Assembly: GCA_000750105.3 (NCBI GenBank) | Contig: JPHH03000080.1 | Location: 48,029-112,028 of the forward strand | Direction: 5' to 3' | Source: Tolypocladium sp. Sup5 PDA-1 | Taxonomy: Eukaryota > Ascomycota > Sordariomycetes > Hypocreales > Ophiocordycipitaceae | Length of the DNA: 64,000 bases | Notes under the pieces: model-generated | What the model was told of the DNA's origin: nothing | Seen by the model: the letters and a program-made list of their open reading frames with translations, nothing else | The model's database searches: none | Position numbers and translations under genes: made by a program | Part shown: positions 44,961-55,256 of the stretch, one piece after another | How the letters are laid out: each line of letters opens with the position of its first letter | Numbering within the stretch: position 1 is the first letter of the stretch

Positions 44961-46874
44961 TCAAGGCGTAACAATGTTGAATGCACTGTTGGGCACCGTG
45001 ATGAGGGTGGTGATTGTGTTCCAAGCCCCGTTGTCACCAGAGGTAGTGAGCTGGTCAAGACCGGTGGGCCTGCCAACAACCGCGGCTCCGACAAGGCTGA
45101 CAAGAGTCTGATGCGAAAGCCAGACCGTCAGGGTAACCGCGCTGTCTCGCGGATTTGGAGGCTGCACGTATTGGACGGCACGCCCAGTCACGGCGCCGTT
45201 GCTCAACCTTAGATGCCACCCGGCGCCAATGCTTAACTGTTGTTGCATGTCCTCCACCATGAAGTCGATGGTGACACCCTTATGGAGAAATGCCTGTGGC
45301 CCATTCACGCGGATAGCCATCGTGTCGAACAGTTCGTCGAGATGGAGAGCCATCATGGACGCAGGCGTCATTGCGTTGACGGCCGGCTGAGGCGGATTTT
45401 GCAGCTCATAGGCCCCGGTAAGATAAATGTTGCGCCACGTCCCGTTCTCCGCGCCCTGTCCCAGGTCAGTGTAGACGGAAGCCAGTTCGTTCTTCGCATT
45501 CTGATTGCTGGGGTCTGCAAAGACAAGCTTGTTTAGGAGAGTGGCCGCAAATCGCAGGTCCCCACGAGCGTAATAATCTTTGGCCTTTTGAAGAACGAGG
45601 TCGCTGCCACCCATGCATTTCACAAGCTGAGTTGCTTCGTCGACGGGGGTGAGTGGCCACAAACTCGCCGGGTTGCCGTCAAACCAACCCATGTATTTGT
45701 CGTAGACTCCTTTGACATTGTGGCTGATTGAGCCATAGTAGCCGCGGAGGTTCGTCCGCGTACTGAGGGTCGGAGGCATCTGGATCCCTTCCGCAATTTC
45801 CAGGGGAGTCTTGCCGTCATTGAGCTGCCGAAGCGTTTCATTGTGAAGGTAGGCGTAGTAGTCGCGCTGTTCCGACAGAAAAGCGACGACGAGGCTCCTA
45901 TCAAGCTCCCTCCAGGTGGGCCAGTGGTGGCTGGAGAACACCACCGTAGCCTCATCACCGAACAAAGCAATGGACTCATCCAGGTATCGCGACCAGAGTC
46001 TTGCGTCGCGGACCGGGGCCCCTCGCAGCGTTTGGATGTTATGCAGAGTATGTGTCGCATTCTCCGCCATGCACAGCGCCGAGTACGCCGGCAAGTAAAA
46101 GTTCACTTCCGCAGGTGCTTCTGTCCCCGGCGTCAGTTGGCAGATGATGTCCAGGCCTGCAATGCCCGGCTTGAGAGCACCGTCCTCCGTGATGCTCTGG
46201 GTTGGCGCCACCAGCGAGCTGGTCCCCGTGGATGCCGCCTGCCCGAGGCCGCAGCCGATCTGGCCTGTGGGAGATTTCTCCAAGGCTTCCCCGTACATGT
46301 AGATGGATCGGCGGGACATGGCCGCCCCGGCGTACACGTTCTCACTGACGGCATGTTCGAGGAAGCCGTCAGGGCCGATGATTTGGAGAGCACTGCCCGC
46401 TTTCTGCACGATGGCCTGGGCGCCGCCAAAATGGTCTATGTGGCAATGCGTGTAGAAGAGGGCCTTGACTTCCGCTTCCTGGCCAAATTTATCTTTGTGG
46501 TGCTCCTGGTAGAGATCAATGGCTCTGCGCGCGGTCTCAACCGAGGTCAAGCAGTCGATGATGATGATTCCGTTGGTGTTCGGAATCTGCACGATGCTCA
46601 TGTTGGCCAGGTCAAGCCCGCGCACTTGATAAATGCCATCGACGACAAGGTAAAGACCCGCCGTCGCGCTGCAGAGCTGTCCCTGTCTCCATAGCGATTT
46701 GTTGGTGGTTTCTGGACAGTCGCCCTCGAGGAAGTCATAAGCCTCAGTATTCCAGACAACGTCTGGCTTTGAGTCAGAATAGACCAAAGGGTCCTTAACA
46801 TTTGCCACAAGTCCCCGTTGAGCGAACTCAAAGTCGTGATTGCCGTCGTCCGTGGTAGGCATCGCGACACTCAT
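44961..46874 (-). CDS. Alkyl sulfatase (SDS hydrolase, metallo-beta-lactamase fold), 637 aa
   Basis: Class III sulfatase that cleaves primary alkyl sulfates such as SDS to alcohol and sulfate, the family of bacterial SdsA1 and yeast Bds1. Single exon. The di-zinc signature FYTHCHIDHFGGAQ is at about residues 165-178 (HxHxDH), and further ligands are expected near the LCMAENATHTLHN segment (E and H). The dimerisation region (about 380-520) includes GWFDGNPASLWPLTP and LAADLANKL-like LNKLVFADPSNQNAKN. The C-terminal lipid-binding SCP2-like domain is at about 525-637 (MMALHLDELFDTMAIRVNGP). The ATG at 46874 is chosen; the open frame further upstream has none. A second ATG lies four codons on (46862). 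Length fits (about 640). Fungal copies are thought to derive from bacteria by transfer; the absence of introns agrees but does not prove it. Confidence 0.9.
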   Translation of the reverse strand: MSVAMPTTDDGNHDFEFAQRGLVANVKDPLVYSDSKPDVVWNTEAYDFLEGDCPETTNKSLWRQGQLCSATAGLYLVVDGIYQVRGLDLANMSIVQIPNTNGIIIIDCLTSVETARRAIDLYQEHHKDKFGQEAEVKALFYTHCHIDHFGGAQAIVQKAGSALQIIGPDGFLEHAVSENVYAGAAMSRRSIYMYGEALEKSPTGQIGCGLGQAASTGTSSLVAPTQSITEDGALKPGIAGLDIICQLTPGTEAPAEVNFYLPAYSALCMAENATHTLHNIQTLRGAPVRDARLWSRYLDESIALFGDEATVVFSSHHWPTWRELDRSLVVAFLSEQRDYYAYLHNETLRQLNDGKTPLEIAEGIQMPPTLSTRTNLRGYYGSISHNVKGVYDKYMGWFDGNPASLWPLTPVDEATQLVKCMGGSDLVLQKAKDYYARGDLRFAATLLNKLVFADPSNQNAKNELASVYTDLGQGAENGTWRNIYLTGAYELQNPPQPAVNAMTPASMMALHLDELFDTMAIRVNGPQAFLHKGVTIDFMVEDMQQQLSIGAGWHLRLSNGAVTGRAVQYVQPPNPRDSAVTLTVWLSHQTLVSLVGAAVVGRPTGLDQLTTSGDNGAWNTITTLITVPNSAFNIVTP

Positions 46875-48382
46875 GATGAAGAATGAAGCAAGCACGATCT
46901 CTGGCCGAAAAAGCGGTAGAGCACTGATAAAGAGAGTGTTTTTCCGTGGTGTTCAGTCCGGAGGTTCACTTTTCAGGACACTCTTTGGTCGCAACGAGGT
47001 CAAATATATATCTCTAGGAATTCCACAGTCAAGCCTGACCACCCCTTGTCTATCACTCCGCCCCTCTCCTCCCAGCATTACTAGAGGATAGGGCATGCAT
47101 ATGCAATCAAATAATACGAGAAGAGGGGGAATACTTCGTGATTCTGCATGTACTGTGACGGGTTGGCCACGGTTTCATCGAGGCGCGGCGACATGCAGCT
47201 CGAGACCAACTGCAGTGTTTCCTCGATTCAGCTTGCAGTAATAATATCTGCATATCTTGACAAGCCACCCGTAGTGAGGGGAATGTAGTGTATCCGAAGG
47301 GCTTAAGTGTCACATGCAGAGAATCAGGTTGTGATTGAATGCTGTGCCGAACGTGGGTCTCCGAGAGATGTCACCTGATTGTAGCATTGCATTCACTTCG
47401 CGCCTGGATATTGAAAAGGGTACAGGATGTTGGACATTCGGACGATGACAAATTCCATATGGCACGTTCCTTCTTGGCTAACAAAGAGCCAGCATCATAG
47501 TTGTCACAACCGGCTATCATGATGCTCGCCGTGCAGTCGCACTTCTACACCTTTCGACGCTCAATCTAACATCATGGTGTTCTGTGACGACAGCATTGTC
47601 GTTTAGTAGATCCAGCTACAAAACTGTTCCTATCTTGTATGATCCCTTGCCGCCTACTTATTACTGCAGTCTTTTCGGGGGGGGGGGGGGGGGGGGGGGT
47701 AGAATCGTCAATGAGATCACAAGTCGGAGGGGACTGCTGCACCTGATGATCCCTCCCGGTTTGATGTGTCGCACTGCAGGATATAGAACCCATCAACAAT
47801 GACAAGTCACGCATCAGTCGGCAAAGCCTGTATTGCCAAAAAGCGGGGGATGCGGCGAGCCGTAGCTCGTTTAAGCTCAGCTGCCTGTAACAATGCGGAC
47901 AATATCCCCGTGTCGGATGTCTGTTTGCAGTTACAGGCGATCGTGCCTGTGTCAATAACGCCAGAGAGCGGAGTTTTGATTGGTAGCCCGACTTCAAAGC
48001 TGGTTGGAGAGATCCAAGACACGGGTGCAGCCTCAAGAGGTTCGGGAAGATCGACGGCTCATCACGTACTTACCTAGCACGACAATGTTGCCCAGTAGCC
48101 CAAGGTAACCCCACGGCCCCAGGGAACCAAGTCGATGAGCATCTTATGCGCGCTGTTAACACAGGGTTAAGTGTCGTCATGGCCGGACGATCCCACCGCC
48201 ACTGCCGACGTCTTCACAATGTTGTTGAAGATGTGCAAGAAAGGGACTAGTGGCCAGGGCATACAAGAGTTCGGTCATTATGGCTTGGAAGTGCTGGCTA
48301 CATTGCAAGGTCGTGACGCATATTCCTTCGGGTTAGGCATGTGAGCCTATGTATAGCAAGGATGGAGCTTATGGATTATCTA
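46875..48382. other. Intergenic, sulfatase promoter
   Basis: 1.5 kb. A TATATAT lies at about 47,005-47,011 on the promoter side of the sulfatase, roughly 130 bases before its start. It also contains a 23-nt G run. No coding pattern. Confidence 0.4.
47677..47699. repeat. Poly-G tract of 23 bases
   Basis: Read directly. Homopolymers this long are length-variable and error-prone. It may be genuine slippage or an assembly artefact, and could form a G-quadruplex. Confidence 0.9.
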
Positions 48383-48820
48383 TCATCCATTCAGGAGACC
48401 CTTCCACCTGTTGGCTTGAGTCCAACGAGTAACAGCATCATAGTATTGACATACATGAGTCCTATAACTCTCTTTGGCGCCGAAAAGCTCATCCTCGTTC
48501 ATACCAGAAAGTGTGATATCCACGTTGCACATTAGCGAATGATGCACATAGTCCAGACAGTGCCGAGCGTGATGGTCGGAAACGTTGGTCTCGTGTTCCG
48601 GGGGACCTTCTCGTATTACGTGCTGCGGGAGTGGCACATTGCTTCAGCATGAAGTTCATAAGAGGACGAGGGCGTAGGCTATGAAAAAGCTCACCAGGCG
48701 GTGAGGATTATGGAAGACATCCACTTGAGAGACTAGTTCCCCTGGCGTATCCGGGGTTGAGGCACTCGGAGGTAATCCATGCTGGGTTGCCCATTCTTCT
48801 GTGATGGAAACGATGAAACT
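48383..48820 (-). pseudogene. UstYa-family (DUF3328) gene remnant
   Basis: UstYa-like proteins are fungal membrane oxidases that cyclise peptides in ribosomal natural-product pathways, marked by two HxxHC motifs. Two exon-like pieces join in frame: 48820-48695 and 48622-48383, over a 72-nt intron with GTGAGC and CGCAG ends. The first piece carries VSITEEWATQHGLPPSA and then VDVFHNPHRL, where the family has V-F-H-x-L-H-C-L. The Cys is Arg and the spacer differs. The second carries DHHARHCLDYVHHSLMCNVD, an intact second motif with the usual SLMC-x-x-D-x-T-L sequence, and ends at a stop. The N-terminal membrane anchor and the rest of the 5' part were not found, though the acceptor at 48821-48825 implies a lost upstream exon. 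I call it a remnant because of the missing half and the mutated motif. Confidence 0.65.
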
Positions 48821-50492
48821 CTAGACCAATAAGCTCCTTGCACTAACATAAGAGACTCGTGGAGCTCAGAGCAGAAATGACTGGCGCCTACTAAGACCTC
48901 AAAGGACGCCTGGAATGGCATCCTGTCCTCGTCCCTCAATTTGCAATTGCAAATTGGTTTCGGAAGTACGGGAACTGGAACTGCTACAGGTGGTATCGGG
49001 TTGTAAGGCTCTCGACTACGCTCTCGACCACAAATCCAACACTCCGGTTTGGTCAGCGCTACCAGCTTGTTGCCGCTCACTTAGCGACGGGCTCGTCCAT
49101 AACGCTTTCGCACAGACCAGTAGAAGGTTCTGGCGAGGGATGGACGAGTTGCTATCGCGGCTGTTGCTCATCCCTATCGGGTGACCATCGTAGCCATTGC
49201 GGTCGCGGGCGTGTCAACAATACTAGAGGGCGTAAATTTCATTAGTCAGTTCCTTCTCATCTATTCCAAGTTCCACGAACTTCAATTTCGATATAGCACT
49301 TTACTGTACTGTTAAAGCACGATAAATGTCGACAAACTTTATTGCAGCTGAATGATTGAGGCCGATGGCCGAGATGCTGGGAAGACCGAGGTGCCAGGAT
49401 GGCTGAGATGCCAGGATGGATCTGAGATCGTTCCAAGTACAGTTCGTCTGGCCGTCCCGGGCGGCAATCAGTGCCGTCCCGGTGAGCGAGGCGCAGGCAA
49501 TCGTGGACCAGTTGGAACTGCCAGGCCGGTTTGCATAGCACTGTCCCATACTTGACAAAGGACACGGCGGAGCACGAGGTTCGATGGTAACCAGACGCAG
49601 CGAGGGACTTTTGAGAAGCTGCGCCTGGGGCCATCTTGATGGGAGGCCCATCCATATGTCGATCATTACTTATCCTGGTGTTCCAGCTCTGACTCGCAAA
49701 CCCGCTGAACGGCAGTTGTAATGTGGCTGTGTTCCCGGATAAGCTTGGTTCACGTTTACCAAGTCTTGCGGCGCAGTTTCTACACTTTGCGTATCCTGCA
49801 ACCCGCTTTGGCCGTCCTTCCATCTTCCGTATTTGGAGAATGTGCCTCTCTTCAAGCTGCCGGACCCCTGTAATGTTGGCTCTGTACCGCGAATTGCCGT
49901 TGACGATCTCGCTGCCAAGTCTCCCGCTCGTGCTGTTGCCAAGGGGCTCAATATCATAGCGGCGGGTGGCTGAAGACCCTCAACAGTGCCGAACCATGTA
50001 CAGCTATGACCACAAGATCCAGTCATAAACGACGACTGTGCCACCCATTAGGTATCCATATAGAGTGCTTCGGCCATGAAACGCGTGTATCTTTCGCTCA
50101 CATTCGCATCTTCTCATGAACACGGTCAGGAAGGATACGCAATCTCCGGCAAAAAGTTCGAGGCGATGCACCCCGAAAGGCAGGTCGTCATTTGCGACCA
50201 AGGCGGAGTCTTCCGACGGGGGGCAGGTTCGCCGAATTCTCCATCATGTTACGCGTATCATGGGCTTAGACGGGCAGCAACAGGAACACGGGTGCTTTCT
50301 GGAAACAAATAAAGAGGGTGGGATCAACGCAATGTGCCTATCGCTTCTGATAACGATATCGCGAACTATCTTCCAGTGTCCAGCGCAGCATCCTTTATTG
50401 CCATCATTATCAGCGCCAACTGCAACGTGAGCAGTTAAGCCTCCGGTTTACCACCTCTAGTACATGTACCTGCACTCATCACCAACTTCGCC
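48821..50492. other. Intergenic, possible further decayed coding DNA
   Basis: 1.7 kb. Minus-strand frames at 49257-49823, 49301-49666 and 49670-50044 overlap without domains. They may be relics, including the lost 5' part of the UstYa gene, but I cannot support a gene. Confidence 0.3.
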
Positions 50493-51680
50493 ATGATTTT
50501 GACCAATTCGCTTGTTGTGCCGATGCTGTTGGCCGCATCGGCCATGGCGGCAACTGTACCTGCTCTCAACATCAATCAAGGCCCCCGCTGTGCGATTAAA
50601 GAGCCTACGGCGGAGCAAGTTGCCTATTCTCGCGAGCTCGCAAAGGATGGAATCGTCGGGCCCCGTAGCGGACCCAACTCCACCATCTTGAAAGTCGACG
50701 TATACCTACACGTCGTGGCGGTGTCAGAAACGGAAGCCGACGGCAACCTGAGCGTGAGATCCGAGCCAAGCAAATAGGCACAGCCAGACATGACATGGGC
50801 ATTCCGACTAACATAAGATCAGAATGCTACTCTCAAGGCCCAGATGGACGTGTTGAACACTGATTATGCCCCTTCTCGCATCTCGTTTATCGTCCGAGGC
50901 ATTGACAGAACCATCAATGCCACATGGGCGACGGGCAAGGACAATCTCGTCATGCAAAAGGCCCTGCGCGTGGGCAACTTGAGCACGCTGAATATTTACT
51001 TTCAGAAAGCGGTCGATGAGCGTAATTCCGCGGGTTTCGCCACTCCCGCCTACTCCCTGTTTCCCAACCAAACCGCAGAAGATGGCGCTCACGTTCGGTC
51101 CGACACGGTGCCCGGCGGGCCGGCTCCCTACAACCTTGGGAAGACCGGTACCCACGAGGTTGGCCACTGGCTCGGCCTGGAGCACACGTTTCATGGCGGC
51201 TGCAAAGGGGTAGGAGACGGCGTCAAAGATACGCCTGCTCAGAACAGCTCCTCCACGGGCTGCCCCATCGGTCGAAACTCTTGCCCCAACCGTCCTGGTG
51301 TTGATCCCATCCACAACTACATGGATTACTCCGACGAGTGAGTTACTCTGTCGTGGCTGTTGGGCGCTGCATTTGATGTCCCTCAACAACTAACGCGTGG
51401 CATCAGCTCCTGCATGACGGAATTCACACCGGGCCAAGGGGAGCGTATGTGGCGCCTGTGGTTCAGATGCCGTGCACCGGGACAGTCCTGCTTTCTTGGC
51501 CCGAACGATGACCCTGACAGGGTCAACCGTGAGTAATCATGTCATCCAACTGGGTCTACAGAGCACGTAGAAGGGCACATTACTAACATCTCACGTTGCC
51601 TGGTAGCTCGAGGATCTGTGCTGGGCGACGTCAAAGGCAAACGAGCCACGACGAGCATTTACAAGTTGAGGCGTGGGTAG
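50493..51680 (+). CDS. Secreted M43B (pappalysin-like) zinc metalloprotease, 323 aa
   Basis: Extracellular peptidase of the fungal Mep1 type. Four exons: 50493-50753, 50823-51337, 51407-51528 and 51607-51680, 324 codons with stop. Signal peptide residues 1-20 (MLLAASAMAA end). A propeptide-like segment follows, then the catalytic domain from about 65. Zinc motif GTHEVGHWLGLEHTF, HExxHxxGxxH. The Met-turn HNYMDYSDDSCM is assembled across intron 2. The conserved C-terminal FTPGQGERMWRLW is present. Paired Cys surround the active site (GGCKGVGD; STGCPIGRNSCP). Glycosylation sequons occur (NST, NAT, NLS). A C-terminal 30-residue extension after exon 3 is basic (KGKRATTSIYKLRRG). Tail to tail with the M3 peptidase. 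Confidence 0.9.
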
Positions 51681-51974
51681 TCCGGCACCGGCCTCCAGAC
51701 GTCTCAACAAGATTAAGTTAGGGGCAAGGATATGCCGCAAATGCAGTTGAACTTGTATACTTCTTTCTCTGTGCCATATGCACTAAGGCCCCCTTTTCTC
51801 ACTGTCAATATGAACCAACTTCAGTTCACCATTCGCTTTTCCCCAAATTCTCGTGACTTCTGCCCCCGCTTCTGAACATGAGAACATCCAAACGTGTTGC
51901 AGAACACGTACACAGTAGCTCGTGCTGCATATTCCAGGGGCCATCGTGCTTTTCATTTCCGTCAAATCTAACGC

Positions 51975-54248
51975 TCATGAGTCGCCCGCGCCAATCTCTT
52001 GAACATAGGCATCTGATGTCGGTGCTCGTCCCAGCAGTTCTACGAGTAGCTCAGCCTCATCCTCGCTGCCTCCCTTTTGCAAGACAATTTGACGGTATCG
52101 TAGAGCTGCACGAAGGTCCATAGGGTTGTCGCGGAAACATGTAGACCATATGTCTGCAGCATACATTCGTGTTCTGTTCCACGATCAGTGGGGGACTGGA
52201 CAGATACGCCAAAAGAGGAAAGTCAACGTACTGGATATATGAGTAGTAGCTTGCCTCAACGCCCCACATGAAGTGATTGGTAACCACATGGCCGTTCCCC
52301 ATGGATGAGCCGTCATCCGGCCCAGCCAAATGTGTCAGCTCCTGCAGCAAGGCGTTGTAGGTTTCGCCAATGTCCATGGCTTCCAGGTCATCATGAGATC
52401 GAGGGTCGTGTACTTTCATGTCGAACACGGCGAGTGCTACCTGTCTCGAGGTCTGGATACCTTGGTTGACATGCTTTGCTGCAATGAGATCCTTGACGAG
52501 CCTTTGAGGAATCACCTTGGGGGGCCGCTCAGCCTCTGCTGGTCCCTGCAGGCGAGCCCATGTCTGCCGGTAGTCATCTGACATATGAGAGTAGTGGCAG
52601 CTAAGCTTCTGCAAGACATCCGGTGTCCAGCACCAATACTCTAGAAGTTGGCTTGGTGCTTCGATGAAGTCACGGACTGTCCGATGTCCATGAAACATGG
52701 CGTACTGAGTTTTGCCAAGGAGGTCGTGCATTCCTATCCATTCGTATTAGATTCAGATAACGGACCCCGCCGTTAATGAAAACTGACCGTGTCCAAGCTC
52801 ATGAAATATTGTAACGACCTCCGAATGCTGCAACAGAGCTGGGCGATCGGCCGAGGGTGGAGACACGTTACAAATGAGGGAGGTTGCGACAGGAACGCGG
52901 TTCCCCTCTCGGTCTATATAGCTCTGTGTGACGACGTTAGACAAACCAGAGGTGAAATCGTGCAAGGAAGGTGGTCACTTACCGGCCGTATGTTGAAGTT
53001 AGCTGCGTGATTGTATTTTCCTGGCCGTGGGTAGATGTCGGTATACAAGTAGCCGATAAATGTGCCGTCCTGAACGTCTGAAACAGCAAACACTTTGACA
53101 TCTGGATGCCAGACCTCATCATCGGCACGATCCGAGATTTCCTCGATGGAAACACCAAACAGCTGTTGGAAGACTTCCATCATCTGCCGAATAGTGTTGT
53201 CCGCTGGGAAATATTCCGAAACCAGCTCGTGGTCGACGCTGCTGTCTTTGAGCATCCTTTGGTGATAATACTCAAAGTCCCAGAAATGGAAAGGCGAGTC
53301 CTCTGTGCGAAGCTCCTTGAGAGCGCGCATCTCGCTCTGAAGTAGCGGCAGCAGTCTCTCCTTCATTTCCACCAGAAAATTGTCCACCGTCTCCGGAGTT
53401 TTCGCCATTTGGCCCTCGAGTCTTTGGGCTGCGAATGACGAGTATCCAAGCAGGCGAGCTGCCTCATCTCGGAGCAACACAGCCTCCCTAAAGATAGGGA
53501 CATTGTCTGCGTATGTCGACTGACTACGAATGAAGACGTCCTTGCGAGTCTCGGCGACGTTGCATTGCCGCAAAACTGCGTTGACATCCGGTTTATTGAG
53601 CGTGAGTCGCCGTTTTCCATCAGTACCCCGCTCGAGGCTTTCGAGTTTGCCCCTTGAAAGTCCATCGAGATCTTGCTCGGACACCCACACGCTCCCTGGA
53701 TCGGTGGCAATGTTGTCCATGAAGTCGACTCGGAGCTTGATCGACCGATCCGAGATCCTGGTGAACCGTTCGCGGGCGTCCCCTTTCAACTGCATGCCTC
53801 TTCCCACAAACATGCGATGAATCTTGTCGAGAAAGAGTTTGGACTCCGCGTCGAGAGTCTCTCGGTCTGCATTCTTGTAGACGGCATCGACCAGGTGCCA
53901 TAGCTTTTCATGCTGAAGAAAAGCAGCCAAAGAGTAGGCCTTGTCGAGTGTTTGCGCAGCCGCAGACGCCGCTGTTCGTATTTCTGACAAAGGCGCTACC
54001 GACTGTAGCAAGGACATGAATTGGGCATCGAAATTGAACTCGTTGTCAGCGTGAGCGATTGGGCGGATGACATTTTCAAAGGTGGCATCTTGAGGAGAAA
54101 CGGTAGCGAGGCTGTCGACAATGGCACTGACGGCATTCTCGAGTCGTTCCACCCCTAGTTGTGCTTGCTTAGCCAACCCGGGCTTGGTAACGTTGAATTT
54201 TGGAGCGGGTGGTCGATTATTATGAGAGACCATCTTGTTGCTTGACAT
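51975..54248 (-). CDS. M3 family thimet-oligopeptidase/saccharolysin-like metallopeptidase, 700 aa
   Basis: Cytosolic or mitochondrial zinc endopeptidase that trims short peptides. Four exons, minus strand: 54248-52983, 52923-52788, 52733-52232 and 52173-51975. The active site HELGHGMHDL is assembled across intron 2 (52734-52787), which falls inside the codon after HELGH. The third zinc ligand Glu is in RTVRDFIEAPSQLLEYWCW. Other family marks are YPRPGKYNHAANFNIRPSY across intron 1 and ASYYSYIQTRMYAADIW across intron 3. The N-terminal helical domain (residues 1-400) has ATFENVIRPIAHADNEF and DPGSVWVSEQDLDGL. An upstream in-frame ATG at 54374 would add 42 residues without a mitochondrial presequence. 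I choose 54248 because the Pro-rich start (SHNNRPPAP) matches the usual beginning of fungal members. Confidence 0.9.
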
Positions 54249-55256
54249 GTCAACCTCGTTTCCGCTTCCACCTCTGAGTGCGAGCTCTTCGCTTTTATGG
54301 CTTAGTGGCGGTTTATCTGCCGTCAACTCGTTGGTTACTAACATGGGCCAAGTTGAGCATCCTGCATGTCGCATCCCTGCTCATACATGCACTTCCACTG
54401 GTCATTCAGGACAATTTGTTTGGCCGTCAGCAAGCTGTGCCTGGCAAGTGCATTATTTTGCGTCGCGTGACGCTTTAAATCAGATCACGCGGCACAGCTT
54501 TAACCGTTGGTCTGACATCACTTACACGGCCGCACCAAGATACAATCTCCACCTGGAAATGTCACGAGGCAAATGGTCCTTGCCTACAATTGAGGCTGCA
54601 CGGCAACATCTATCGTTCCTGGATTGGCACTGAGACGATCTCACCTTGGCCAATTGCATTTCAGTGATTTCATAAATCAGGTAACATGTATTCGTAGGCT
54701 CAATGTATTCTGTAGTTGCGGGTTGCCATCTAATCCCAGTCGAGGTGGACCAAGTTCCAGCAGCAGAGCAGCAGTCCGATGGACCCTCGACGATCCCACA
54801 TAAAGAAGCGTACATACCACGGAGGAGACAATAAAATGCGCCAAGCAGCCAAAGAAATGGGAGATTATATTGGAGACGTGATAAGTTATCAAAAGCCCAC
54901 CTCGTTCAATGTGTCACTGACGATGAGTGAAGTCGCCAGTCAGCGATGCTGAATGTGGCACAGCTCTGTCCGACCCCAGCCGACAGCCGAGCTGCACCAC
55001 TGCGGCAACATCAAGACATGGCACGTTCGGTACGGAGTACTCCGTACAACGATGACCAACTGAATCCATTTGTCTACCGTTTGCTCGCATCTCGCTTCGC
55101 CGTGACTCGCCCGTGCCACAGGCTAATCCGTGCCGCTTCCGCCATCGTGGTCGATGTTCTGGCTTACTAGCCTCATTTGGCGGGACCGAGAGAGAGAACG
55201 AGAACGAGCTGCATATAACTAAAAGAGCTTTGCTTGACCTCTCCCGACTCCCCGTC
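54249..55256. other. Intergenic, M3 promoter and TF 3' end
   Basis: 1 kb. It includes a perfect 16-nt palindrome at 55031-55046. No gene seen. Confidence 0.4.
55031..55046. repeat. Palindromic TACGGAGTA/TACTCCGTA element
   Basis: TACGGAGTACTCCGTA reads the same on both strands. Its half-site, TACGGAGTA or its complement, recurs at 12244-12252, 12354-12362, 27843-27851, 59372-59380 and 60470-60478, always outside coding exons in this window. Confidence 0.8.

Noticed and set aside
45843..46694. 283-codon open frame opposite the alkyl sulfatase
   Set aside because: Shadow of the sulfatase; Arg/Val-rich, no domain.
49257..50044. Overlapping minus-strand open frames of 121-188 codons
   Set aside because: No domains, frames overlap, no clear splice or start. 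They could be relics but are not supportable as genes.
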